Shown here piece after piece: positions 23,791-33,320 of a DNA stretch of 64,000 bases. This DNA is from a virus: positions 1 to 64,000 of IMG/VR virus record IMGVR_UViG_3300042878_002532, one strand, 5' to 3'. Every line of letters begins with the position of its first letter. Within the stretch, counting starts at the first letter, position 1. Under the pieces are notes generated by a model, which worked only from the letters and a program-made list of their open reading frames with translations, searched no databases and had not been told where the DNA came from. A program made the translations under genes and the position numbers.

Positions 23791-26700
23791 TATTTTTTCT
23801 GAGATTTTTTAACTATGTTAAAGGTTGCCTTTAGTGTTTTTAATTCGTATGGGTTGTGATTGGTAACAGGATCTTTTGTCATAAGCCTTTGTCTCTCAAC
23901 TTCCCACATACCGGTTCCGTTGTATGGTTTTCCTGCGTTTTCTCCATCATGGTTTATCTTCACATATAGTGGCACGTAGTATTTGACTTCTAAGGTATAG
24001 ACACCTGGTTTGAATCCGGTGGTCATGTCGTAGTATAGCGTGTTTTCTCCACCGACTGGAGTATATTCTTGGTCTGGTGCGACTAAAACACTGGCGGTTG
24101 GTGAACCGTCACCAGGGTAAGCAAACCATCTGCTATATTCGTATTTTGGTGGTGTTCCTGCGAATCCGCCCTTTACTTGTGCAGTCGTTGATGTTGAATT
24201 ATTTGTATCACCGAATTCTTTGACAACATTGCCGTCTGAGTCAAGTACTCTTATGGTACCCTTTGGTACGCTCCAAGCATCAAATCCCCATAACTTCTCA
24301 CCATTTTCTTTTAAATGTCCCCATTTTTCTTGTCCGTAGAATATTCTGTATTTTAATGATTCATAGATTTTAGGGTTTCCACTATCCAATATGTTGTAGC
24401 TATTGTTATTGGAGTATGGAGATATAACGACATCGTTTGTAAAAAAATCATTTATACCTTGGTCTGAGAGCTCAAAAACCGTCCAATTGAAAGGAGTCAA
24501 TGCCTTTTGCCAATCTTCGCTAGGTTTGTATGTAGGGAAAGGTCTCTTGATTGCAATGAATAGAGATTTTGAGTCTTTTATATTGTCTTCTGCACTTATT
24601 AGATTTCCTGAACTGGTTAGTTGTGCATGGTTGTTTGTTACGTCGGAAACTCTTGCCTGTGTATAGTCTCCGTCTATTCCGCCCCATGCAAGTTCTAGTT
24701 TTACTTCATGTCGATAGACTCCGCTTGCGGTTGCAACAATTGTTTCTGGTACTGCATCCGCAACGGTAGATTGTGATACTCCGGTTATAGTATCTGGACT
24801 AGTAAGTGTTTGGTTTGGAATAGCAAATGGATCTTTCAATGATGTAACTACGTCAATACCATTCTCCGACAATTTATTTATCGTAAGTATATATTTTTTA
24901 CCTGAAGAATCTTGAACGGTAAATATATCACCAACTTTGTATTTTTCGTTTGGTTTGTATGTTATAGTTGATGATGCACTTCCAACAATAGGATTTTCGT
25001 TTTTCTCTTCTTTCTTTTCTTTTGTTCCATTGTTTGTTCCTTCTTTGATTTCTGCAGGATCTTTACCCATTTCTTTTCTGGCTAATGTTATTTCTTGACT
25101 AAGAACACCATTTAAGAATGTGTATTTAATGCTTGCAATCATCCATTCACCTGAATATCTCCATTGTACCGTTTCTGGAGCAGCGACGGTTGCGGCATCT
25201 TTCATCAAGAAAACCTGTATCTTTTGAAATCTGTATAGGTTGAAGTTAGGATTTGGAAGACTGATATCCATCTGGTTCTTCATCATGTTATCAAGGTTTA
25301 TCTTGTTTTGAGTAACTGCATAATTGTGATTTTTGTGTACATTGTCAGTATCAATCTTACCATGATATTTTGTAACATAGTTATTGTCAAACGATTCTTT
25401 ATCACCTTCACTACCTTTTAATATGTGACTTTTTGAACCATCACTGGTAGTAGAATCAACATCAAAAACCAAAAACATTTTTTTTACAGTGTCATAGAAT
25501 TTAGTTCTTGTTCTATATCCTTGCTCCATACTAATCTTTGTAGATTCGTTTCTTTCTGCCTTTTTTGAAAAGTACATACTACTGGTTTGTTGTCCTTTTT
25601 CAGAAGTTAGTTTTAGACTTTTGATTTTATCCGCGTCCTTTTCACCTGGTTTGTCTATACCACCGGTGTCTATTCCAACATCGTTTGTTATGTCTCTTTT
25701 CATTTCTTTCTCTATATCAACATAGTTAAAACAATAGTAGAAATCTATATAACCTGCCATAAAAGATTCTTCTGATATATAAGAATGTTTTATTATATCC
25801 TCCATGAATTTGTACTCTTTATCACCTACATTTCTCCAAGGCATAGTGTCTGTGGTGTTTTCTATATTAGAGTTGAATCCAATCTTTAAATCTTTACATA
25901 TCTCTCTAAGAACTTCAAATGAAGTTCCTCTTCTTACTTTAAATTTGTTTCTATAAAGGTCTGAAACATCTAATGTTCCTGATAAACTATATTGTCCTGC
26001 CTCCATTCTTCCAAATTCTTCTATTTTGAATATAAGATGTATATATTTAAGGTTAACTGATCTAGAGTTTAGAAAAATATCAAATTTAGTGTCATCACGA
26101 GGTGGTTGTTTTGAAATCATACCATTTGTGTCTCTAAACAATATATCTACCTTTGGAATCATTCCTTCGTGGTATAAAGAGAATGATATTATATCCCTAT
26201 CGTTTATCTGTGAACCACCAATGCTTAAGAACGGAGTAAGACCTATAGTAGTAGCAACTTGTTGCGAACCACCTTTGTCTGTACCCTGTCTTTCGAATTC
26301 CATTGGTTTAACTTCTATAGTTGGTCTGTCTATTTGAGTTATTATTGGTCTTGTTCCTGATGCATTTGATTCTGTGACACCTTTACTTTCCTGTGGTATG
26401 ACTGTTGGTTCTGGAAGAACTTTAAATTTAATTTCTGTTGGTTCAACATCAGGAGAAGTACTACCAACCGTTACTACATAGTCACCAGGTTGGTCAAATT
26501 GTATTCCACTAAAATCTGCTTTCCCACCTGATATTTCTACTTCAGTAACACCTATTATAACTCCAGGTCCACTCTTTACTTTAAGAGTAAACTTTCCTAC
26601 AGTCATTACTGGATTTGTTGTTGGTTTTCCACTTGGACTTCCATTGTCTACACCAGATGCAGACATTCCTGCAGGGTCCGGTGATTCTGGAAATGGATAT

Positions 26701-27602
26701 CCTGTTATTTCTATCTTTGTGTCTTTAGGAATAATAGTTACGCCATATCTCTCAAGCCATTTTCCATTTGCATCGTAAAAGTAGTCGGATGCCAAAAAAT
26801 AAATCTGTTTATTGGTTTCTTCGAATACAAAACCGGAGCTATTTTTTATGCTTTCTATAAGCTTTTCTCCTTTAAGTATATCAAATGTTATTTCTATAGG
26901 TACGGTTGCTGTAGACCAGGCCGAAGCCGAAATATATTTACCGGTATAAACCTCTTCTACCACGGGCTCATCGCCGTCTATAGTCAAAGACATTTTATTT
27001 TCCGGCCTGTTTCCTATATCATTGTATATCTTAGTCGTATCTTCTTTAGATATTTCTTTAGCATCTGATCTTTTTGCGGCATCTACCCATATAGGATCTT
27101 TTCTTCTACCATAGACAATATTTTTATAAGAATTTTCTAAATAGCTTTTTGCTAGGTTTATAAAGTCGTCCAATGAATATTGTGCAGTGATTTCACCATA
27201 TTCGACTCGTTTGAGTGAAGTTCCTAAATCATCACGGAATCTTTTTATACCATCTTTGGTTTCTATATCGTTCCAGGGATCATATAAATCACTTCCGTCT
27301 TTAGGATTTTTTTCGGGAAAATCATATAGGTTTGAAAATGCGTAGTAATTATTGACAAATGGGTAATATGTATTTCCGGTAGGATCCTTATCATAGTTCT
27401 TACCCGCAAGCTGTTGTGCGGAAGCTAAATCTCCCTTACTCATCGCTTCTATATCTACGATCCAAATTACACCGTTAACAGTTTCTTCGCCTGGATATTT
27501 AGTTGGCTTAGTAATAGAAAACTTATAGCTTTTACTATAGGCAGCATCTATGAATCCGTTTGTGGTACATGGTATATATGTATCTGTAGGTTTATAAGCC
27601 AT
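23790..27602 (-). CDS. Giant baseplate hub protein (gp27-like core)
   Basis: A 1270-residue protein. Residues about 440-850 look like the gp27/late-control-D hub fold: PFLSIGGSQINDRDIISFS, then SLYHEGMIPKVDILFRD, RRGTSFEVLREICKDLKIGF and a closing QKIQVFLMKDA. The N-terminal 400 residues include beta-rich Ig-like parts (FTLKVKSGPGVIIGVTEVEI). The C-terminal 400 residues are another set of beta domains. Compared with T4 gp27 (about 390 residues) it is three times longer. Its start MAYKPTDTYIPC resembles that of the M15 peptidase. A late-like motif lies 23 nt upstream. Confidence 0.78.
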   Translation of the reverse strand: MAYKPTDTYIPCTTNGFIDAAYSKSYKFSITKPTKYPGEETVNGVIWIVDIEAMSKGDLASAQQLAGKNYDKDPTGNTYYPFVNNYYAFSNLYDFPEKNPKDGSDLYDPWNDIETKDGIKRFRDDLGTSLKRVEYGEITAQYSLDDFINLAKSYLENSYKNIVYGRRKDPIWVDAAKRSDAKEISKEDTTKIYNDIGNRPENKMSLTIDGDEPVVEEVYTGKYISASAWSTATVPIEITFDILKGEKLIESIKNSSGFVFEETNKQIYFLASDYFYDANGKWLERYGVTIIPKDTKIEITGYPFPESPDPAGMSASGVDNGSPSGKPTTNPVMTVGKFTLKVKSGPGVIIGVTEVEISGGKADFSGIQFDQPGDYVVTVGSTSPDVEPTEIKFKVLPEPTVIPQESKGVTESNASGTRPIITQIDRPTIEVKPMEFERQGTDKGGSQQVATTIGLTPFLSIGGSQINDRDIISFSLYHEGMIPKVDILFRDTNGMISKQPPRDDTKFDIFLNSRSVNLKYIHLIFKIEEFGRMEAGQYSLSGTLDVSDLYRNKFKVRRGTSFEVLREICKDLKIGFNSNIENTTDTMPWRNVGDKEYKFMEDIIKHSYISEESFMAGYIDFYYCFNYVDIEKEMKRDITNDVGIDTGGIDKPGEKDADKIKSLKLTSEKGQQTSSMYFSKKAERNESTKISMEQGYRTRTKFYDTVKKMFLVFDVDSTTSDGSKSHILKGSEGDKESFDNNYVTKYHGKIDTDNVHKNHNYAVTQNKINLDNMMKNQMDISLPNPNFNLYRFQKIQVFLMKDAATVAAPETVQWRYSGEWMIASIKYTFLNGVLSQEITLARKEMGKDPAEIKEGTNNGTKEKKEEKNENPIVGSASSTITYKPNEKYKVGDIFTVQDSSGKKYILTINKLSENGIDVVTSLKDPFAIPNQTLTSPDTITGVSQSTVADAVPETIVATASGVYRHEVKLELAWGGIDGDYTQARVSDVTNNHAQLTSSGNLISAEDNIKDSKSLFIAIKRPFPTYKPSEDWQKALTPFNWTVFELSDQGINDFFTNDVVISPYSNNNSYNILDSGNPKIYESLKYRIFYGQEKWGHLKENGEKLWGFDAWSVPKGTIRVLDSDGNVVKEFGDTNNSTSTTAQVKGGFAGTPPKYEYSRWFAYPGDGSPTASVLVAPDQEYTPVGGENTLYYDMTTGFKPGVYTLEVKYYVPLYVKINHDGENAGKPYNGTGMWEVERQRLMTKDPVTNHNPYELKTLKATFNIVKKSQKK

Positions 27603-27625
27603 TTGATATTTTTGTTTTTGTTCTT

Positions 27626-27636
27626 TATATATTAAA
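27626..27636 (-). promoter_or_regulatory. Late-promoter-like motif (long spacing)
   Basis: TTTAATATATA on the minus strand, 23 nt before the start at 27602; it sits just after the stop of the small gene upstream. Confidence 0.55.
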
Positions 27637-27638
27637 AA

Positions 27639-27827
27639 CTATCGGTCTGAGAGAAGAATGTCGAGCTTTATTTCTCTAATGGATTCGACGACTTCTTTCT
27701 CCAAAGACTCTCTTATTATTCCTTGAGCTATTAGGTTCATTATATTCACACAGGATAAGTCAACCTCTATTCCTTTGTAGAAAACCTGCCCAGAATCTTC
27801 AATCTTCAGGTCTTTCATCCATATCAT
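27639..27827 (-). CDS. Small hypothetical protein coupled to UvsW
   Basis: A 62-residue acidic protein whose ATG overlaps the UvsW stop codon (ATGA), which indicates translational coupling. No family recognised. Confidence 0.75.
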   Translation of the reverse strand: MIWMKDLKIEDSGQVFYKGIEVDLSCVNIMNLIAQGIIRESLEKEVVESIREIKLDILLSDR

Positions 27828-29431
27828 AGGTTAATCTTTAACATTTTATAAGGATACTTTCTTTTTATGTAAAAAGATTCTCTTTCTTTGTAGTGTCTGA
27901 AAAGTGCGTTATTCATATCGTTTGCATCAAAGATGTCGACTAAGTCAAATATGTTTACTTTGTCTTTGTCTGAATGAAGTCTCAATCCCCTTCCAATTGA
28001 TTGTATAATAATCTGTTCTGATTTGAAAGAGTCTGCAAATATAACGTTGAAGATTGCGTTAATAGATACACCTGTTGAAAGAGTTCCAAACGAAGCGACT
28101 AGAACCCTAACTTTTCCGTCAGTTACTTCCATTTGTTTCTTTATTTCCTCTCTTTTTCTTCCACTTACTTCACCATCAATGTAGAAAAACTCTTTATCAT
28201 CGATTTCTCTTTTGAGTTTGTCAAAGATCCTTTGTCCATTCTCTATCGTATGAAAAAGTAAAAGTGTATTATTAGTACATTTTTGTACAAGTGTTCTTAT
28301 AAAGTCTAATCTTTTGTCTGATTGGTGTATGAAAGTCTTCTCAAAATCAAATGCTGCCTTTCCATCTCCACTTTTTCTAACAAGTTTTAGTCTTTCGTTG
28401 AACTCTAAATGATTGTGATTCATCACAACAACTCTTATCTCCATCGGTGTTATGATACCTTTCTTTTTTAACTCATCTGCACTAACTTCTGTTATTTTTG
28501 GACCCAGAACTGATTGAATAGTAAGTATCTCACACGACTCATCCAATGGAAAAGTACCAGATACACCAAATCTACAATAAGCATGACCAAATGTGTATTC
28601 TAATATCTTAGTGATTGTCTTTGCTTTTGCACCATGTGCTTCATCTGTTGCAACCGTGTGGAATTTTTCAAAGAATTCTTTAGGCCATTTCTCTAAAGAT
28701 TGGTATGTTCCAATATAAACATTAGGATTTTCTGTTCCTGAGAACTTTCTTGGTCTGTCTGACATTACTTCCTCAACTCTTACGGTACATGGCAAATGTC
28801 CGGTTGAAAGAACGGTGGTATTTTTATCTCTCATTTCTAAAAGATTGTTTATACCATAGTTATATTCTACTATGTTGTCATAGAATTGTGTTACTAAAGT
28901 TATCGAAGGTACTATGATAAGAAACTTTGCATCTTCTTCGATGTTTTTAAGTGTGTAAAACATCACTATAGATATGATAAGTGATTTACCACCTGATGTA
29001 GCAACTTCTGCCATACAATATCTGTTCTTTAGTATCTTATATGCTGCCTCTATTTGGTGTTCATATGGCATGAACGGAACCCATTCTCCTTCTTTTGTTC
29101 TTACTTTGTGTGTTTTGAAAAAATCTTTACAGAAATCTTGTACCTTTTCTAAAGTAACATCTCTGTTTATAGGGAAGTCTAGTTTGTTTTCTAACTGAAA
29201 AGGCATTTCAATCTCTTTACATCCTCTCATAGCTTCTTTCCATAGACCTAAGCTTATTCTACCATTTTTGAAGAACGTCATGTTTCCATCCCAGACTCCT
29301 ATTTTAACCATAGGGTGGAACTTCCAGCCTTTAACCTTTCTTGTAAGCCAAAGTTGCATTTGGTGGTATTCGATTCTTGTCGCTTCTGATACTACTATTT
29401 CTTCTGTCTCTTTATCATATCTAAATTTCAT
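27824..29431 (-). CDS. uvsW: UvsW-like DNA helicase (SF2)
   Basis: A 535-residue superfamily 2 helicase close in length to T4 UvsW (about 500). The N-terminal domain (1-115) is UvsW-like (GVWDGNMTFFKNGRISLG). Then Walker A ATSGGKS at 144-150, the DEAH box DEAHGAK at 263-269, motif III region SGTFP, and motif VI QSIGRGLR. T4 UvsW unwinds branched DNA and R-loops and ends origin-dependent replication. A late-like motif lies 28 nt before its start. The small gene downstream is coupled by an ATGA overlap. Confidence 0.93.
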   Translation of the reverse strand: MKFRYDKETEEIVVSEATRIEYHQMQLWLTRKVKGWKFHPMVKIGVWDGNMTFFKNGRISLGLWKEAMRGCKEIEMPFQLENKLDFPINRDVTLEKVQDFCKDFFKTHKVRTKEGEWVPFMPYEHQIEAAYKILKNRYCMAEVATSGGKSLIISIVMFYTLKNIEEDAKFLIIVPSITLVTQFYDNIVEYNYGINNLLEMRDKNTTVLSTGHLPCTVRVEEVMSDRPRKFSGTENPNVYIGTYQSLEKWPKEFFEKFHTVATDEAHGAKAKTITKILEYTFGHAYCRFGVSGTFPLDESCEILTIQSVLGPKITEVSADELKKKGIITPMEIRVVVMNHNHLEFNERLKLVRKSGDGKAAFDFEKTFIHQSDKRLDFIRTLVQKCTNNTLLLFHTIENGQRIFDKLKREIDDKEFFYIDGEVSGRKREEIKKQMEVTDGKVRVLVASFGTLSTGVSINAIFNVIFADSFKSEQIIIQSIGRGLRLHSDKDKVNIFDLVDIFDANDMNNALFRHYKERESFYIKRKYPYKMLKINL

Positions 29432-29459
29432 TTAAAAGTGAATATTTTTTCTTTCATGT

Positions 29460-29470
29460 TATATATTAAA
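29460..29470 (-). promoter_or_regulatory. Late-promoter-like motif (long spacing)
   Basis: TTTAATATATA on the minus strand, 28 nt before the uvsW start at 29431. Confidence 0.5.
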
Positions 29471-29574
29471 AATCATTGATTGTTTAAAAACCCTTGTTTT
29501 TATTATTTTTTTGACGTTTTTAGTGGAGGGAAGAAAGTTTTGCTGATATATACTAAAAAATAAAAAGTAAAAGC

Positions 29575-29934
29575 ATGAAAAAGTTGATATCATTCTTTAA
29601 GAATCTTTTCGCTAAAGAAGAAGCGGTTGTTGAAGTTGCTCACAAAGTTGAGGAAGTTAAAGCAGAAGCAGTTCACGTAGTTGAAGAAGTTAAAGAAGTT
29701 GTTGAGAAGGTAAAAGAAATCGTAAAAGAAGCGCCTACTAAACAAATCGAAGAAAGATTGGCTGAAGTAGCTACAGAGAAAAAAGAAGAGCCAAAGGTTA
29801 CTGCAAAAGAAATCAAGGCTAAAGTAAGAAGACCTGCTGCACCTAAAGCAGTTGTTGAAGCTACTGAAGTTGAAGCTACTGAAGTTAAAAGAAAACCAAC
29901 CAGAAGAAAGCCTAAGGCTAAGAAAGCTGAATAA
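29575..29934 (+). CDS. Coiled-coil protein with basic tail
   Basis: A 119-residue protein. The first 14 residues (MKKLISFFKNLFAK) form an amphipathic helix. A long Val/Glu/Lys heptad-like stretch follows (KVEEVKAEAVHVVEEVKEVV), and the last 40 residues are rich in Lys, Arg, Ala and Pro (RKPTRRKPKAKKAE), like a histone H1 or TolA-type tail. It could bind DNA or membranes. A DNA-condensing role is only a guess. Weak late-like ATATATA upstream; strong terminator downstream. Confidence 0.8.
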   Translation: MKKLISFFKNLFAKEEAVVEVAHKVEEVKAEAVHVVEEVKEVVEKVKEIVKEAPTKQIEERLAEVATEKKEEPKVTAKEIKAKVRRPAAPKAVVEATEVEATEVKRKPTRRKPKAKKAE

Positions 29935-29951
29935 TTTTCTTTTAGAAATTT

Positions 29952-29980
29952 AAAAAGCCACTCAAATTGAGTGGCTTTTT
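29952..29980. terminator. Terminator, GCCACTC family
   Basis: Stem AAAAAGCCACTC/GAGTGGCTTTTT; one of several near-identical terminators in the window; works in both directions between converging genes. Confidence 0.9.
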
Positions 29981-29994
29981 TAGTGTTAGTATTT

Positions 29995-30648
29995 TTAGAA
30001 AGGCAGGTCGTGATTTTCTAAGTGTGTTTCTGGGTTGTAAATGTATAAAAATATTCTATCAATCTTATTAGGACTTTCTATACCATTTAGTTCAAACCAA
30101 GAATCTATGTTTGGTTTTGCTCCTTTGTAAAGAGTTTTTGGTAGCTTGCGGTCTCTTGAAAAACCATCGGAAGATATTGCTTCAAATATAAAGTGAAAAT
30201 CTGTATTATCAATCATTTCAAGCTTTGAGAAAGCATCCTTTATATCTTCTTTGACTTCTTCGATACTTTTATGTCTGAGTCCTTTCATCTTTATAATAAA
30301 CTCGCCGTTATTGTCGTTTGAATCTTCGTGTAGCTCATCCGTGTTGTCTATTAAGTCTCTTATACAATCTTTTATTGCATCCTCATCTGAGTCTATTCTA
30401 AACATTTTGAAGAAGTCTTCAAACGAATCTTCGTTTTTTACATTTCTCTGCCAATGGATCATGGAATCCGTGTTCATGCAAGAGATTAGATCCTTTAATC
30501 TTTTTCTAGTGTTAGAGGTGTATTTCTCGGATTGTAAAAGCTCTATAAGAGGTTTTACCTTTTCCCAATCTTCTGCAGATACCGTAGCATGTGGTATAAG
30601 TTCTTTATCCACATTAGATTCTGTTATTAGTTTTGAGAACTTTTTCAT
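29995..30648 (-). CDS. Tagged hypothetical protein
   Basis: A 217-residue acidic, helical protein. The ATG at 30648 is preferred over the one at 30654 because the latter overlaps the late-like promoter motif and the former gives the tag MKKFSKLITES. T4-type capsid targeting would cut after the Glu at position 10. The C-terminal region contains a strand pattern (RIFLYIYNPETHLEN). Function unknown. Confidence 0.78.
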   Translation of the reverse strand: MKKFSKLITESNVDKELIPHATVSAEDWEKVKPLIELLQSEKYTSNTRKRLKDLISCMNTDSMIHWQRNVKNEDSFEDFFKMFRIDSDEDAIKDCIRDLIDNTDELHEDSNDNNGEFIIKMKGLRHKSIEEVKEDIKDAFSKLEMIDNTDFHFIFEAISSDGFSRDRKLPKTLYKGAKPNIDSWFELNGIESPNKIDRIFLYIYNPETHLENHDLPF

Positions 30649-30653
30649 AAACA

Positions 30654-30664
30654 TATATATTAAA
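30654..30664 (-). promoter_or_regulatory. Late-promoter-like motif (short spacing)
   Basis: TTTAATATATA on the minus strand, 5 nt before the preferred start at 30648. Confidence 0.6.
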
Positions 30665-30670
30665 TCAAAA

Positions 30671-30692
30671 AAGCCTCATTTTATTGAGGCTT
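30671..30692 (-). terminator. Terminator for ClpP operon
   Basis: Stem AAGCCTCA/TGAGGCTT with a T run on the minus-strand side; overlaps the last codons of the 30681 gene. Confidence 0.75.
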
Positions 30693-31133
30693 GTTTATTA
30701 TTTCTAGTACTTCGTCTATCTTTTTGTTTCTTTCTTCTCGTATTCTTCTCTGTTCATCGAAAACATTGGCATACCTGAAACTTATAGATCCGTCGTTTTC
30801 TTTTAGTATGTCGTAGAAGTAGGTTATACTCGATTCGATAGATTCGGATCTAAGTATGTAGCCAATACAGGTTTCTAAATCTTGAAACTTCAATGTTTGT
30901 GTCGACACCGATTTTTGAATTAGTTTGTTGTTTACTACTTCACTAAATTGAAATGTCGGTGATTGTGATATGTAGTCTATTCTTTCATGTACTTGTTCAA
31001 AGAAGTATTCCAATTCTTGATCAGAAAGAATACTGACATCAAAAGAGAACTTCATTCTCAAAGAATTTTTAGACTTTACGTCTTTTATCAGTTCTTTAAT
31101 CTTATCATCTTTTGATAGTTGTGTAAGATTCAT
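30681..31133 (-). CDS. Hypothetical protein downstream of ClpP
   Basis: A 150-residue charged protein with no recognised family. It follows clpP by 5 nt on the same strand and ends in a terminator, so it belongs to that operon. Confidence 0.75.
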   Translation of the reverse strand: MNLTQLSKDDKIKELIKDVKSKNSLRMKFSFDVSILSDQELEYFFEQVHERIDYISQSPTFQFSEVVNNKLIQKSVSTQTLKFQDLETCIGYILRSESIESSITYFYDILKENDGSISFRYANVFDEQRRIREERNKKIDEVLEIINKPQ

Positions 31134-31138
31134 TCATA

Positions 31139-31813
31139 CTATTTTCTTTTTTGTATGATTTCGTCAATCATTCCATACTTTTTAGCCTCTGATGCAGTCA
31201 TCCAATAATCTCTTTCACTATCTTTGTAGACTTTATCGTAGACTTGACCGGTAGTATCTGAAATTATTTCATAAAGTTCCTTTTTCAAAGAGTTTATTTC
31301 CTTTGCTTCGATTTCCATGTCTGTTGCTTGAGCATAACCTGTATATCCAAGTGGTTGGTGTATCATTGTTCTACTTCTTCTAAGTGCTTTTCTTTTACCT
31401 TTAGTTCCAGAACAAAGTATTACTGCCGCCATAGAGGCTGCAAGTCCTGTGTTTACTGTGATAATGTCTGGTTTAATAAAATCCATTACGTCCAATAGTC
31501 CTAATCCAGAATAGACTGAACCTCCTCCTGAATCAATATAGATTTTTATGTCTTTATCACTTTCCATTTCTAAATATAGAAGTTGAGCTTTGATTATATT
31601 ACAAACATAGTCGTCAACTTCGGTGGATAAAAAGATTATTCTATCTTCTAATAGCTTAGAGAATATGTCAACAGACATTCCGTTGCTTTCTAATAGGTAG
31701 GGTGTGTTGTTGTTTTGTGTTCTTGATACAGTTTTGAAGTAGTCATCGAACGTAGAGCCAGATATACCATTGTCTCTCATATGAGATTTCAGAATCCTTT
31801 CGTTTCTATTCAT
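31139..31813 (-). CDS. clpP: ClpP-like serine protease
   Basis: A 224-residue ClpP-family protease. The catalytic Ser is S127 in TGLAASMAA, the His is H152 in MIHQPLGY and the Asp is in ERDYWMTASEA near 202; the 25- and 50-residue spacings match bacterial ClpP. SGGGSVYSGLG is the oxyanion-loop region. A 40-residue polar N-terminal extension replaces the short ClpP propeptide. It could partner host ClpX, or serve as a head-maturation protease as ClpP-fold proteins do in some siphoviruses. No scaffold gene adjoins it. Confidence 0.92.
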   Translation of the reverse strand: MNRNERILKSHMRDNGISGSTFDDYFKTVSRTQNNNTPYLLESNGMSVDIFSKLLEDRIIFLSTEVDDYVCNIIKAQLLYLEMESDKDIKIYIDSGGGSVYSGLGLLDVMDFIKPDIITVNTGLAASMAAVILCSGTKGKRKALRRSRTMIHQPLGYTGYAQATDMEIEAKEINSLKKELYEIISDTTGQVYDKVYKDSERDYWMTASEAKKYGMIDEIIQKRK

Positions 31814-31853
31814 TGGTTTGGTTTTTCTTTTTTATAAAAAAACGGATTGAAAG

Positions 31854-31864
31854 TTTAATATATA
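31854..31864 (+). promoter_or_regulatory. Upstream copy of tandem late-like motif
   Basis: TTTAATATATA, 25 bp before the second copy that precedes the acidic protein gene. Confidence 0.5.
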
Positions 31865-31878
31865 ATGTAGTTTATAAA

Positions 31879-31889
31879 TTTAATATATA
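31879..31889 (+). promoter_or_regulatory. Late-promoter-like motif (long spacing)
   Basis: TTTAATATATA, 21 nt before the start at 31911. Confidence 0.6.
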
Positions 31890-31910
31890 CAAAAAAACAA
31901 CAAAAATCAT

Positions 31911-32222
31911 ATGAAAACTAAAGTAGAAATAAACGGATACGAGATTGAGATCGAAGAAAGAGATGGTCTTATTTCTGTAACAGCAACTTTTGAAGACGAA
32001 GTAGTAGAAGAATTCCAAATCGAGACTGAAGAAGGTCAAGGTGATGAAGAAGGTCAAGAAGACGTTCAAGGATTTGACGAATTTGGTCAAGACGAAGAAG
32101 AAGATTTTGGTCAAGATGACGAAGAAGGTCAGGATGACGAAGATGAAGATGAAGAAGAAGGTCAAAACGAAATGGAAGGAAAATTAGAGTCTTTTCAAGC
32201 TTTCATCAACAAAAAAAAATAA
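31911..32222 (+). CDS. Highly acidic small protein (prohead core-like)
   Basis: A 103-residue protein with a strand-rich N-terminus (MKTKVEINGYEIEIEE) and a middle of Glu/Asp/Gly/Gln repeats (FGQDDEEGQDDEDED). It ends in LESFQAFINKKK, which resembles the capsid-targeting-like tag placed at the C-terminus. The acidic character recalls T4 prohead core protein gp67, but no homology can be claimed. It is preceded by two late-like motifs and followed after 12 nt by a tagged HAD-like gene. Confidence 0.82.
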   Translation: MKTKVEINGYEIEIEERDGLISVTATFEDEVVEEFQIETEEGQGDEEGQEDVQGFDEFGQDEEEDFGQDDEEGQDDEDEDEEEGQNEMEGKLESFQAFINKKK

Positions 32223-32234
32223 TATAATCCAAAA

Positions 32235-33290
32235 ATGATTAAAAAGTTTAATCAATACATAAAGGAGGACGTTGCAGGAGAAAAACAACTTCTGTATTAT
32301 GCGTTTGACTGGGATGACAATATATTGAGCATGCCAACGGTTATACACATGGACCATCTTATCGATGGTGACTGGGTTCCTGAGGATGTTTCTACCGCAG
32401 ACTTTGCAAAAGTAAGAGGTGATAGTGAGAACTGGAGAGTAATCAACGGTGATCCTGCTGCAGCTTTTTCTGAATTTAGAGATAGTGGACCAAGAGGTGA
32501 TGTTGCTTTCTTGGAAGATACTAAAAATGCAGTCTCTGCACAAAGATTTTCTCCAGCGTGGGAAGATTTCGTAGAGTGTTTAGTAAACGGATCTCTTTTC
32601 GCTATAATAACGGCGAGAGGACATGAAGCACCATCAATGAAAAAAGGAGTTGAGTGGATAATAGACAATGTTCTTTCTGAAGAACAACTATACGAAATGT
32701 ATAACAACCTATTGAAGTTTGCTTATTTATTCAGACATAACAAAGAGTATGATAGAATATTAAAAGGGCAACCATCTGCACATTCACTTGTTCAACTTTA
32801 TTTAGAAAATTGTGAGTTCGTGGGTGTTTCTGCACCATCAAGAGGTGGTTCACCATCTGATCCAGAACAAGCTAAAGAAGATGCACTTCTTCTTTTCATG
32901 GATAGAGTAAACAAATTTGCGGCAAGTGTTGGATATAAAGCCAAAGTTGGATTCTCAGATGATGACTTAGGTAATGTTAGTCATATAGAAAACCTTGCAG
33001 ACAACTTACACCACGAGCAGTTTCCAAACTTATTATTATTTGTGGTTAAAGGTACAAAATATCCTGAAGACATTACTAAGAAAGTAGTTACTTTTGACGA
33101 GTTCAGAGGTGAAATGAAAGAAAGTCAAGATCCTATGACGACAAGCACTATGTCTATGCAAACTCCTAACGCTGCTATGTCGGCTGGTTTAAATAGTAAA
33201 GACCCTTTTGTGACTAGAGCCATTGGTCAGTCAAAACTTTTAACAAAAATGTCTAAAAACACTTTTGGAAAAAGTAAAAAAAAAGATTAG
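32235..33290 (+). CDS. Tagged HAD-superfamily phosphatase-like protein
   Basis: A 351-residue protein opening with a textbook tag, MIKKFNQYIKED. The HAD motifs follow: motif I YAFDWDDNIL with the two Asp at 25 and 27, motif II Thr in FAIITARGHEA, and motif IV GFSDDDLGN. HAD enzymes use the first Asp as nucleophile on phosphate esters; the substrate is unknown. The last 70 residues are Ser/Thr/Met-rich and basic. If packed in the head it could act on host nucleotides or nucleic-acid ends right after injection. It shares a transcript with the acidic protein. Confidence 0.85.
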   Translation: MIKKFNQYIKEDVAGEKQLLYYAFDWDDNILSMPTVIHMDHLIDGDWVPEDVSTADFAKVRGDSENWRVINGDPAAAFSEFRDSGPRGDVAFLEDTKNAVSAQRFSPAWEDFVECLVNGSLFAIITARGHEAPSMKKGVEWIIDNVLSEEQLYEMYNNLLKFAYLFRHNKEYDRILKGQPSAHSLVQLYLENCEFVGVSAPSRGGSPSDPEQAKEDALLLFMDRVNKFAASVGYKAKVGFSDDDLGNVSHIENLADNLHHEQFPNLLLFVVKGTKYPEDITKKVVTFDEFRGEMKESQDPMTTSTMSMQTPNAAMSAGLNSKDPFVTRAIGQSKLLTKMSKNTFGKSKKKD

Positions 33291-33320
33291 CCCGAAAGAA
33301 AAAGATTCAGGCAACAAATG

